Assembly (NCBI RefSeq): GCF_023091745.1
Contig: NC_068934.1
Location: 16,136,434-16,200,433 of the forward strand
Origin: Budorcas taxicolor
Taxonomy: Eukaryota > Chordata > Mammalia > Artiodactyla > Bovidae
Direction of reading: 5' to 3'
DNA: 64,000 nucleotides
The notes beneath the pieces are model-generated. The model searched no databases and was not told the origin of the DNA. It was given only the letters and a program-made list of their open reading frames with translations. Shown one piece after another: positions 12,131-21,764 of this stretch; position 1 is the first letter of the stretch, and every line of letters begins with the position of its first letter. The translations under genes were made by a program, and so were the position numbers.

Positions 12131-12689
12131 CTTTAGAGGATTTACAGCAATGCAGATGAGAAGTAAAATCTCTACATAATATCTTTATTCTCTACTGACT
12201 GAACGGCTTTAGATCAGTTAGTATGTCTCAGCATCCTTACTAATAAAATGAATGTAAATACACTCAATAAGTTTATTTTGCCACTTAAAAGATTTAATGG
12301 CTATTTAAAGTAGCCATTATTATTATGGACAAATCCAGGAATAATAAAAATATAGACCCAGATTAATTATGCTTTAGGAAATTGCTAATATTGTCTTTTT
12401 AAACCATTCCAACCATAATGATTGTTCCCTCAAACCCTGGGCATGTTAAAAGCAGCTAGTGTACATTTTCCATAATTTTATTATTTCTTCTTTTATCTCC
12501 AAAGTCTTGAGGAGTAACTTCTTCATAGAGCCTTTATGTTAATGGCCAACAGTAACCTCTTCTTTCCTGTAGAAATGCCCTCCTGGTATTTCTGCTTATT
12601 CATTCAGAGGTCAGTTGTGTGTGTTTCTTATGGGCAAATGAGATGTGTCTAATATCGTTTGTGTTCCAACACTTTTTACCATAGTTGCT
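12131..12689. other. No gene or repeat recognised
   Basis: AT-rich; nothing nameable. Confidence 0.5.
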
Positions 12690-13060
12690 AGATCATTCAG
12701 GCTACCATAAAAAAAAACTATCATACACTGAGTAGCTTAAAGAACAGAAATTAATTTTTGACAGTTCTCAGGACGAAGTCCAAGATCAAGGTACTGGTAG
12801 ACCCAGGGTCTAGTGAGAGAGCCTGCTTCCTAGTTCATAGATGGCACTTTCTCTCTGTGTCTTCACGTGGTAAAAGGGGCCAGGGATCTCTCTGAGGTCT
12901 CACACAAAGGCACAAACCTCATTCATGAAGCCTCCATTGTCATGACCACATCATCTCCTAAAGACCCTACCTTCAAATAACTTTCTTTTGGTATTAGATT
13001 TCAACATATAAATTTTGAGGGTAAACAAACACTCTGTCTATCAAACACAGGGTAGAAATT
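12690..13060. repeat. Ancient mammalian repeat, family unassigned
   Basis: The order CTACCATAAA...CACTGAGTAGCTTAAAGAACAG, then CAAGATCAAGGTACTGG and TTCAACATATAAATTTTGAG matches a repeat common in mammalian genomes. I cannot name the family with confidence. Confidence 0.5.
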
Positions 13061-13094
13061 AAAATCTGTGGGATTTGATCAAAATATCTGATAA

Positions 13095-14497
13095 TATCAA
13101 TTATATGCCAGCAAATTTGGAAAACTCAGCAGTGGCCACAGGACTGGAAAAGGTCAATTTTCATTCCAATTCCAAAGAAAGGCAATGCCAAAGAATGCTC
13201 AAACTACCGCACAATTGCACTCATCTCACATGCTAGTAAAGTAATGCTCAAAATTCTCCAAGCCAGGCTTCAGCAATACGTGAACCGTGAACTCCCTGAC
13301 GTTCAAGCTGGTTTTAGAAAAGGCAGAGGAACCAGAGATCAAATTGCCAACATTTGCTGGATCATGGAAAAAGCAAGAGAGTTCCAGAAAAACATCTGTT
13401 TCTGCTTTATTGACTATGCCAAAGCCTTTAACTGTGTGGATCACAATAAACTGTGGAAAATTCTGAAAGAGATGGGAATACCAGACTACCTGACCTGCCT
13501 CTTGAGAAATCTGTATGCAGGTCAGGAAGCAACAGTTAGAACTGGACATGGAACAACAGACTGGTTCCAAATAGGAAAAGGAGTACATCAAGGCTGTATA
13601 TTGTCACCCTGCTTCTTTAACTTCTATGCAGAGTACATCATGAGAAACACTGGGCTGGAAGAAGCACAAGCTGGAATCAAGACTGCCGGGAGAAATATCA
13701 ATAACCTCAGATATGCAGATGACACCACCCTTATGGCAGAAAGTGAAGAGGAGCTAAAAAGCCTCTTGATAAAAGTGAAAGAGGAGAGCAAAAAAGTTGG
13801 CCTAAAGCTCAACGTTCAGAAAATGAAGATCATGGCATCCGGTCCCATCACTTCATGGGAAATAGATGGGGAAACAGGGGAAACAGTGTCAGACCTTATT
13901 TTTGGAGGCTCCAAAATCACTGCAGATGGTGACTGTAGCCATGAAATTAAAAGACACTTACTCCTTGGAAGAAAAGTTATGACCAACCTAGATAGCATAT
14001 TCAAAAGCAGAGATATTACTTTGCCGACTAAGGTCCGTCTAGTCAAGGCTATGGTTTTTCCTGTGGTCATGTATGGATGTGAGACTTGGACTGCGAAGAA
14101 GGCTGAGCACCGAAGAATTGATGCTTTTGAACTGAGGAGTTGGAGAAGACTCTTGACAGTCCCTTGGACTGCAAGGAGATCCAACCAGTCCATTCTGAAG
14201 GAGATCAGCCCTGGGATTTCTTTGGAAGGAATGATGCTGAAGCTGAAACTCCAGTACTTTGGCCACCTCATGCGAAGAGTTGACTCATTGGAAAAGACTC
14301 TGATGCTGGGAGGGGTTGGGGACAGGAGGAGAAGGGGACAACAGAGGATGAGATGGCTGGATGGCATCACTGACTCGATGGATGTGAGTCTGAGTGAACT
14401 CTGGGAAATGGTGATGAACAGGGAAGCCTGGCGTGCTGCGATTCACGGGGTCGCAAAGAGTCAGACACGAATGAGCGACTGAACTGAACTGATGACT
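13095..14497 (+). mobile_element. BovB LINE, 5'-truncated, young
   Basis: A 5'-truncated BovB starts inside the linker before the RT (CAGCAAATTTGGAAAACTC) and runs to the CTGAACTGAACTGA tail. The coding strand is unbroken across the whole copy (see next entry), which suggests a recent insertion relative to the other BovB copies in the window. Confidence 0.95.
13106..14482 (+). pseudogene. BovB reverse transcriptase, N-terminally truncated but open
   Basis: The frame is open for 458 codons, from 13106 to a stop at 14480-14482; the first in-frame ATG is 13244 (412 codons). From that ATG, residues 55-67 carry RT motif A (FIDYAKAFNCVDH, catalytic Asp57), 112-123 hold motif B (KGVHQGCILSPC) and 157-160 are the YADD box. 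After this come the thumb and the RTE C-terminal region, ending in HGVAKSQTRMSD. The apurinic-like endonuclease domain that should precede the RT is absent because of 5' truncation, and motif A has Asn where most copies have Asp after Phe (AKAFN versus AKAFD). It probably makes no functional protein: there is no promoter and no endonuclease. BovB is the classic horizontally transferred RTE family shared with squamates. Confidence 0.9.
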
Positions 14498-15974
14498 GAC
14501 TAAAAAGGTCCTGATAAAAAATATAGAAATAAAAGAGGAGCTTTGTACTTTTCCTTCTTTTTCTCTCTCCCTCCCATCTACGTTTTCAGCAGCCTGCTAG
14601 TCTGTCTTATATATATTCAACATTAATATGAAAAATTTTATTTATTTGATTCTAAGATGCCAGCACTTCTGAAATTCACCATCAATTTAACCACAACTCA
14701 GAGCAGAGGGATAGAGAAAAAATATATATATAATGAACTTAATTTTTATCAAATGAAACAATAGTAGTATAAATTTGTCTATACAATTACAAACAGTACT
14801 CTTCTTCAGAATGACTTTCAACGTTTTAGTCTAAATCTTCTTTGCATTGTAAAAAGTCTTATGCAAGATTCACTTTTAGACTCCAACCAGTGTACGTAAT
14901 ATTATGGTGACAGTATATTGTTTTTCATAATTTCTTCTTGTCGTCCAGACCATTTTGTCCTATTTCAGGCTGATATAATAATTTTGAGCCAAATAAAAAA
15001 TACCTGAGATTTTCCACATTTGGATGGACTTGACATTCTGAAATTTCTGTAACCAGATTACACATTATGGGAAGTGAAATAGTACTTTTGCAAGTCAGCC
15101 AAAGGCTTTTGACAGATAGATGTTATATGTTCCTGAGTAGGTAGTCCTTCATGGTGTATAAATTGGTCACACTAACCTCTCCTTGGGCTGAAAATACGAT
15201 TATCTATTCCCAGAAATTTGACGGGTTCTACTGACTCTAACTGCAGTGTCTGCTGTATGATAGATAATCTTTGACACACACAATAACTTTTCATTTCAGT
15301 CAAACTTTGCAATACTGTATAATCTTCTTGAAGACACTTTAAATGACAATTAGGTATCCAAATTTAAGTCAGAATTTAACCGTGCGATGTTAACAATCAA
15401 AGTAATCCAACTCAGGTAACAATAATATGAATATAACAAACTGGTATGCTCATAGGCAAGACAAAAATTTCACCACACACTACTCTGCCTAATGGCTGCA
15501 TTTTTATTTTTCACAAAAATTATAAATGAATCCCAATTTCAAATATTTTAAAATGAAAATAGGTATTTTTAAATCAAGAAACTTTGGTGTATATATATAT
15601 ATATATAATTTTATTACTTTATGTTTATACATACACATATGTTTACATATAGACATTTTATAGCATATATGTAGTCTATATAGTTTATACTGTATGTAGC
15701 ATATATTTAAATTTAAAATATGGGTCTGTTAGGGATTGTATATTATTAATAACACTGTACACAGTGAATATGGAATCTTTCCTAATAAGTAACACTATTG
15801 CAATAAAATGCTGAATGAATAGAGATAATTGATACTTTTTTCTAAAAATACGTATCTGTTGCTTTTCTTAAAAAAATAAAAAAATAAAAAAAAACACAAC
15901 CCTGATACATTATTTTGGAGAAAAACAGCACTTAAGCACATGGCCTTGTTAAAGAAAAGAGTTTCCTGATGAGT
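14498..15974. other. Unassigned AT-rich DNA
   Basis: No gene. A (TA)n tract lies at about 15591-15607 with TA-rich DNA to 15720, and an A-rich low-complexity stretch at about 15868-15897. Confidence 0.5.
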
Positions 15975-16023
15975 TAAAATGGTAAGGCAGATTTTATTCA
16001 GGACTATTGCAATAGGTATAGAG

Positions 16024-16311
16024 ACTGCCGCTGCTGCTGCTGCTAAGTCGCTTCAGTCGTGTCCGACTCTGTGCGACCCCATAGACAGGCAGCCCACCAG
16101 GCTACCCTATCCCTGGGATTCTCCAGGCAAGAACAGTGGAGTGGGTTGCCATTTCCTTCTCCAATGCATGAAAGTGAAAAGTGAAAGGGAAGTCGCTCAG
16201 TCATGTCTGACTCTTTGTGACCCCATGGACTGCAGCCTACCAGGCTCCTCCGCCCTTGGGATTTTCCAAGCTAGAGTACTGGAGTGGGTTGCCATTGCCT
16301 TCTCTGTAGAG
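16024..16311 (-). mobile_element. BovA2 dimeric SINE with AGC tail
   Basis: Two tandem Bov-A units in antisense: each has the GTCCGACTC/GTCTGACTC...GACCCCAT...CAGGCT...GGAGTGGGTTGCCAT series. The tail on the left is (GCT)n, which is the AGC repeat typical of BovA2. Diverged flanks TATAGAGACTGC and TGTAGAGGCTAC may be the target duplication. Confidence 0.93.
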
Positions 16312-17254
16312 GCTACTAAGGTGGCATTATTCAGTGTGGTAGAAAGATTTCAGCTCAACTCTCATTACAACAAGGAGAAGTGGGAATCTATTGCCAACGA
16401 ATGCGATTGAAGGTAATGGCAAATTTCTAGCTTGACCAACCTGACTGGATTCTTACTGAAGGCAGGCCAGAGTTATCAAATATTACTTGGGGGTGGGGTG
16501 GGTATGAAACCTGATCAGATATGAAGAGTGATCTGATATTGTGTATGTGGGGAATCAGGTTAAGTCAACTTTGCAGAATTCTGGCTGGAACTGGGTGATG
16601 TAAAAACTGACACAAAAGTCCAGAAGTTTAAAAGAGAATTGGGAAGAGAATTCAGAAAAGCCTGACTATGGTTTGGCCAAGGATAGACTGTCAGCCTATG
16701 ATTAGGGGCAAGAAGAGATAGTTAAGTTACATTAAATGGTGAAGTAAGACAAGTTTTCAGTTTTGCATTCAGGCAGCACAGAGGTGAAGGAATCAAGGAA
16801 ATGGAAAGAAAAGTGACATTTTGATGAAAAATATAAAGCAAGATGCTAAGAGATTGAATCCTAGGGGGAAACTGGTCATAATTGTCAAGGGCAAGTATAC
16901 ACAAGGGACCTTGCAAATAGGAACATCTAATGTTCTAAGTTGTGTGTTAAGATGTATAATAATTATCAAAATTCCCTGTTGTTTGTCCCTTACCACTTAT
17001 GAACACTGCTTTGGTAAAATCAAGAAAAGGTCATTTTCCTGCTTGTTTGACTCAATAACCATGTTGAGTGGAGAGATATTGAATACCATCTAGAGTGGAT
17101 GGTGAGAGAATCAGGGATCTCACAGAAACATAAATATGAAGTACGAGGTTACTGGTGAAACACGAGCTTCCTGAGAATTATGAGGTCAGTAGAATGGGGA
17201 TATTTGCGTTTCTCATTGTGGAGAAGACACTTCAAGGAATGTTCACTTCTCCTA
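16312..17254. other. Unassigned; possibly LTR-like
   Basis: The sequence either side of the BovA2 (about 15975-16023 and 16312-16700) reads as one older element split by the SINE and may be LTR-like (TTTATT near its left end). I cannot name it. No coding signal. Confidence 0.3.
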
Positions 17255-17420
17255 CTTGAGGTATAATGCAGTCATAGTCAAGTGTACATTACTTAAGTAT
17301 ACAATCTGATGAATTTTTGCATATGTATATATCCATACAGCCATCAGGATATAGAACATTTTCAGCAACAAGAAGGCTATTTGTCAATTAGCAACCCATA
17401 GGACATATCACTATTATGGC
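17255..17420 (-). repeat. Old L1 3' UTR fragment
   Basis: Antisense old L1 3' region: ACTTGAGGTATAATGCAG, TATACAATCTGATGAATTT and CATATGTATATATCCATACA in the expected order. Confidence 0.6.
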
Positions 17421-17474
17421 TTTTATTATTAATTTTTTTGCAAGGCATTTTATTTATTTTTAAATTAATGTGTG

Positions 17475-17576
17475 TACACCCGTGGTGGATTCATGTCAAT
17501 GTATGGCAAAACCAATACAGTATTGTAAAGTAAAATAAAGTGAAAATAAAAATTTTTAAAAATAAATTAATTAATT
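17475..17576 (+). mobile_element. Ruminant L1 3' end, severely 5'-truncated, with TSD
   Basis: Only the last part of a ruminant L1 3' UTR is present (CACCCGTGGTGGATTCATG...CCAATACAGTATTGTAAAG) with an A-rich tail. The 12 bp duplication AATTAATGTGTG at 17463-17474 and 17577-17588 brackets it. Confidence 0.9.
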
Positions 17577-17599
17577 AATTAATGTGTGAAGTGTAAAGA

Positions 17600-18145
17600 A
17601 CTATGAAGTCAACTGGGCCTTAGGAAACACTACTATAAACAAAGCTAGTGGAGATTGGAATTCCAGTTGAGTTATTTCAGACCCTAAAGATGATGTTATA
17701 AGTGCTGCACTCAATATGCCAGGATATTTGGAAAACTCAGTAGTGGTCAGAGGACTGGAAAATGTCAGTTTTTACTTCAATCCCAAAGAAGGTCAATGCC
17801 TTAGGATGTTCAAACTATTGCACAATTTTGATCATTTCATATGCTAGGAAGGTAATGTTCAAAATCCTTCAAGCTAGGCTTCAACGAACAGTACATGAAA
17901 CAAGAACTTCCAGATGTACAAGCTGGATTTATAAAAGGCAGAGGAACCAGAGATCAAATTGCCAACAACCATAGAGAAAGCAAGGGAATTCCAGAAAAAC
18001 ATCCATTTCTGCTTCAAGGACTCTATTAAAGCCTTTGGCTGCGCAGATCACAACCAACTGTGGAAAACTGTTAAAGATATTGACATACCAAACCACCTTA
18101 CCTGCCTCCTGAGAAACCTGTATGCACTCAAGAAGCAACAGTTGG
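17600..18145 (+). mobile_element. Old BovB LINE, 5' half, split by L1
   Basis: A diverged BovB runs from the GAAGTCAACTGGGCCTTAG linker through the start of the RT, and stops at AGAAGCAACAGTTGG where the L1 has inserted. Several indels break the frame. The remainder resumes at 25938. Confidence 0.92.
18131..18145 (+). repeat. L1 target-site duplication, left copy
   Basis: AGAAGCAACAGTTGG here is identical to 25938-25952; the match extends one A to the left (18130 and 25937). It is BovB sequence, so the intact pre-insertion site is known from the element itself. Confidence 0.96.
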
Positions 18146-18156
18146 GAGACGGGATA

Positions 18157-18166
18157 AAGATGGCGG
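18157..18166 (+). promoter_or_regulatory. YY1-type site at L1 5' end
   Basis: AAGATGGCGG matches the YY1 core. It sits about 12 bp from the 5' end of the element, the position where human L1 uses YY1 to set accurate transcription start. Function here is inferred from that parallel. Confidence 0.75.
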
Positions 18167-18339
18167 AGGAATAGGACGGGAAGACCACTTTCTCCCTCAC
18201 AAATTCCTCAAAAGAACATTTCAACTCCGAGCAAACTCCACAAAACAACTTCTGTAGGCTGGCAGAGGTTATCAGGCATCCAGAAAAGCAGACCATTGTC
18301 TTCAAAAACAGGTAGGAAAAAATATAAAAGACGAAAAAG

Positions 18340-19250
18340 GAGACAAAGGAGGTGGGGAGGGAGCTCCGTCCCGGGAAGGGAAGCCCGTCCCGGGAAGGGA
18401 ATTTTAAGAAGAGAGGTTTCCAAACACCAGGAAACACTCTCCCTGCCGAGTCGGTGGCGAATCTTGGAAACACAGAGGGCAACATAACAGGAAGGAAAAA
18501 TAAAGAAATAATTAAGACCAAGAGATTACAAGCCCAACAGTAACTCCCCCAGCGGAAAAGCGGCACAGACGCCTGCATCCGCCATTGGGAAGTGGGGGCA
18601 GGGCAGGGACGCGCGGGAGGCGCGGGCTGCAGTGCTTTGTAAGAATCGGGCAGGAACGCCCCACGCGCAACCAGAACGATCTCACTTGCGCTAGCAAACC
18701 AGACTGTGGGATAGCTACCACGCGAAAAGCTCGAACATAAGACACCGCCAGGACCGAGCACAGAACAAAGGACGGAACGGAAAAAGCCGGCTGCAGACCA
18801 TCCCCCGCCGGGGACAGGCAGCCAGAGCCGTAAGGACTGGAAAGGGGCAATTGCAGACCCGGAGAGACTTTACTTACCTAACTGCAAGCAGGCCTCTTTG
18901 CTAAGACTTCTGGGGGTGCTGGACACTCACAATCTGCCTCACGGGGGACGCCAGCGGTCCACCCAGAAAGCTGAGAAGCAGCGGCAGAAAAGGTGACACG
19001 CCACGGCGATCGCGCTCGCCAAACTCCTGAGCTACTCGGACCTGGGAAGGGCACAAAACGCAGTCCCAGCCGAATCTGTGCCTCTGAGGGCGGCCTGAGC
19101 GGCTTGGACCGGGGAAGTGCACGCAGCCTAGGGCCGGCCCCAGACGGTTCCCGGCTGAACATCGTAGAGCCGGAGCGGTTTGTACCCCGCAAGAAGGGAC
19201 AAGTCAGGCGGGGCTGAGACACTGTGCACACGACAGTGCTATTTGTTTGC
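18340..19250 (+). promoter_or_regulatory. CpG-rich block of the L1 5' UTR
   Basis: By eye there are roughly fifty CpG dinucleotides between 18540 and 19220, far above the surrounding DNA, where CpG is rare. L1 5' UTRs hold the internal RNA polymerase II promoter and are silenced by CpG methylation; this block is the likely promoter and methylation target. Retention of CpGs argues for a young insertion. A 19 bp direct repeat (CCGTCCCGGGAAGGGAAG) starts at 18366 and again at 18385. Confidence 0.8.
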
Positions 19251-19403
19251 AGCATCCCCCCTCCCCACAGCGCGACTGAACTAGTGAGCCTAAAAAACCA
19301 GCAAACAGAAGAAGTTAAACAGAGGGAACCACCTTGGAAGTGATCCCACACGGCCCAAAACATCAGAGAACGGCCAGATATATTTTTAATAATTTTAAAA
19401 TCA

Positions 19404-19523
19404 TTCCTTTTTTTTTTCTTTTTTTCTTCTTTTTTTTTCTAACTATTTTTTTAATTGTTAAGTCTTCTATTTATCCTCTAATTTTTATTTCTATAACCTA
19501 CTATTACTATTTAAAAAAAAAAA

Positions 19524-19556
<33 letters not shown>

Positions 19557-19700
19557 GGCAAACAACATATATAGCCTTTGGATGGTTGTTGGTGGTTTTT
19601 TGTTTTTTTTTTTTGGTTTGTTTTGTTTTTTTGTTTGTTTGTTTTTTAAATAATTCCTGTGTGTTTTTTTTCTTTCTTCCTTTTTCCTTCTGCTTCTTTT
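19404..19700 (+). repeat. Homopolymer-rich tract in L1 5' UTR
   Basis: T-rich runs at 19404-19450, then A13-GA-T27 at 19513-19554, then T/G-rich DNA to about 19700. The A/T pair could fold back on itself. Run lengths may be affected by polymerase slippage or assembly. Confidence 0.85.
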
Positions 19701-19830
19701 CTTTAATATTGTATTTTCTAAAATCCAACCTCTACTCTAGATTTTTAATCTTTGCTCTTAGGTTTCTGTTGTCAATTTTGTACATTTAAAAACCCAAACT
19801 TCACTACCCATGTTTACCTGAGAGCGAGAT

Positions 19831-20262
19831 TACTGGCTCGACCACTCTCTCCTCCTTTGGACTCTCCTTTTTCTCCACCAGGTGGCCTCTGTCTCTTTTC
19901 TCCCCCATCTCTTCTCTATCCAGCTCTGTGAATCTCAGTGTGTTCCAGACGGTGGAGAACACCTAAGGAACTGGTTACTGGCAGGATTTGTCTCTCTCCT
20001 TCTCATTCCTCTCTCTTATCCTCCTGGTCACCTCTGTCTACTTCCTCCCTCTCCTCTTCCCCGTATAACTCCGTAAATACCTCTGAGCGGTCCAGACTAT
20101 AGAGCACACATAAGGAAGTGACTACTGGCTAGCTTGCTCTCTCCTCTTTTGATCTCACCACATCTAATTCCAGTTACCTCTAACTACCCCCTCCATCTTC
20201 TCTTCTCCTTGTAACTCAGTGAACCTCTCTGAGTGTCCCTCAATGTGGAGAAACTTTTCATC
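19831..20262 (+). repeat. Three degenerate ~147 bp tandem units in L1 5' UTR
   Basis: Units begin TACTGGC at about 19831, 19976 and 20124. Each has a CTCTCTCCT-rich block, a CCCCCATCTCTTCTC-like block, an AACTC.GTGAA.CTC block, and a GTTCCAGAC...TGGAGAACAC...TAAGGAA-like end. They are clearly related but diverged, so an internal duplication in the ancestor is likely. Confidence 0.75.
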
Positions 20263-20786
20263 TTTAACCTAGATGTTTTATCATCGGTGCTGTATAGATG
20301 GAGAAGTCTAGAGGCTACTGTAAAAATAAAACTGAAAACCAGAAGCAGGAGGCTTAAATCCAAAGCCTGAAAACATTAGAGAACTCTTGAATTCAGGGAA
20401 CATTAAGCAATAGGAGCTCATCAAATGCCTTCATACCTACACTGAAACCAAGCTCCACCCAAGGGCCAACAAGTTCCAAAACAAGACATACCACTCAAAT
20501 TCTCCAGCAACACAGGAACACTCCCCTGAGCTTCAATATACAGGCAGCTCAAAATTATTCCAAAACCCTTGATGTCTCATAACCCATTACTGGTCACTCC
20601 ACTGCACTCCAGAGAGAAGAAACCCAGCTCCACCCACCAGAACTCCAACACAAGCCTCCCTAACCAGGAAACCTTGACAAGCCACTGATAGAACCCCACC
20701 CACAGTGAGGAAGCTCCATAATAAAGAAAACTCCACAAACTACCAGAATATAAAAAGGCCACCCCAAACCCAGCAATATAACCAAG

Positions 20787-21713
20787 ATGAAGAGACAGAG
20801 GAATACTCAGCAGGTAAAGGAACAGGAGAGTTGCCCACCAAACCAAACAAAAGAGGAAGAAGTAGGGAATCTACCTGAGAAGGAATTCCGAATATTGATA
20901 GTGAAAATGATCCAAAATCTTGAAATCAAAATAGAATCACAGATAAATAGTCTAGAGACAAGGATTGAGAAGATGCAAGAAAGGTTTAACAAGGACCTAG
21001 AAGAAATAAAAAAGAGTCAAAATATAATGAATAACGCAATAAATGAGATCAGAAACACTCTGGAGGCAACAAATAGTAGAATAACGGAGGCAGAAGATAG
21101 GATTAGTGAAATAGAAGATAGAATGGTAGAAATAAATGAATCAGAGAGGAAACAAGAAAAACGAATTAAAAGAAACGAGGACAATCTCAGAGACCTCCAG
21201 GACAATATGAAACGCTCCAACATTCGAATTATAGGAGTCCCAGAAGAAGAAGACAGAAAGAAAGATCATGAGAAAATCCTTGAGGAGATAATAGTTGAAA
21301 ACTTCCCTAAAATGGGGAAGGAAATAATCACCCAAGTCCAAGAAACACAGAGAGTTCCAAATAGGATAAACCCAAGGCGAAACACCCCAAGACACATATT
21401 AATCAAATTAACAAAGATCAAACACAAAGAAAAAATATTAAAAGCAGCAAGGGAAAAACAACAAATAACACACAAGGGGATTCCCATAAGGATAACAGCT
21501 GATCTTTCAATAGAAACTCTTCAGGCCAGGAGGGAATGGCAAGACATACTTAAAGTGATGAAAGACAATAACCTACATCCCAGATTACTGTACCCAGCAA
21601 GGATCTCATTCAAATACGAAGGAGAAATCAAAAGCTTTACAGAGAAGCAAAAGCTGAGAGAATTCAGCACCACCAAACCAGCTCTCCAACAAATTCTAAA
21701 GGATATTCTCTAG
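20787..21713 (+). CDS. L1 ORF1p, RNA-binding chaperone
   Basis: The 308-residue protein is the L1 ORF1 product, which trimerises, coats L1 RNA and acts as a nucleic-acid chaperone in the cytoplasmic ribonucleoprotein. A charged N-terminus (1-34) is followed by a long heptad-rich coiled coil (about 35-143: repeated LExxIxxL/ISEIEDR-type patterns), an RRM domain (about 144-240, with NIRIIGVPE at 145-153 and HILIKLTK at 203-210) and the C-terminal domain (241-308, with ARRE at 247-250 and a YPARISFKYEGEIKSF segment at 269-284). The ATG at 20787 has a purine at -3 and follows the 5' UTR directly. No stop or frameshift is seen. It ends 51 bp before ORF2, in a different frame (mod 3 offset), as usual for bicistronic L1. 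Length is close to other artiodactyl ORF1 proteins and a little shorter than human (338). Confidence 0.96.
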   Translation: MKRQRNTQQVKEQESCPPNQTKEEEVGNLPEKEFRILIVKMIQNLEIKIESQINSLETRIEKMQERFNKDLEEIKKSQNIMNNAINEIRNTLEATNSRITEAEDRISEIEDRMVEINESERKQEKRIKRNEDNLRDLQDNMKRSNIRIIGVPEEEDRKKDHEKILEEIIVENFPKMGKEIITQVQETQRVPNRINPRRNTPRHILIKLTKIKHKEKILKAAREKQQITHKGIPIRITADLSIETLQARREWQDILKVMKDNNLHPRLLYPARISFKYEGEIKSFTEKQKLREFSTTKPALQQILKDIL

Positions 21714-21764
21714 ACAGGAAACAGGAAAAGGGTGTATAAACCCGAACCCAAAACAATAAAGTAA

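Noticed and set aside
13816..14370. Long antisense frame (184 codons) opposite the BovB RT, repeated at 40316-40870 and 49779-50348
   Set aside because: The same frame appears opposite every young BovB copy because the sense strand is coding. It has no start context, domain or family of its own that I recognise.
18048..18761. 237-codon antisense frame that starts in the L1 5' UTR and ends in BovB
   Set aside because: It crosses the boundary between two unrelated transposons and reads through the target duplication, so it is a chance frame.
19507..19728. Lys-rich or Phe-rich frames over the A/T runs
   Set aside because: They are translations of homopolymers in the L1 5' UTR.
19831..20262. 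CRISPR-like repeat-spacer array
   Set aside because: The units are adjacent, long, degenerate and have no short conserved repeat separated by unique spacers.
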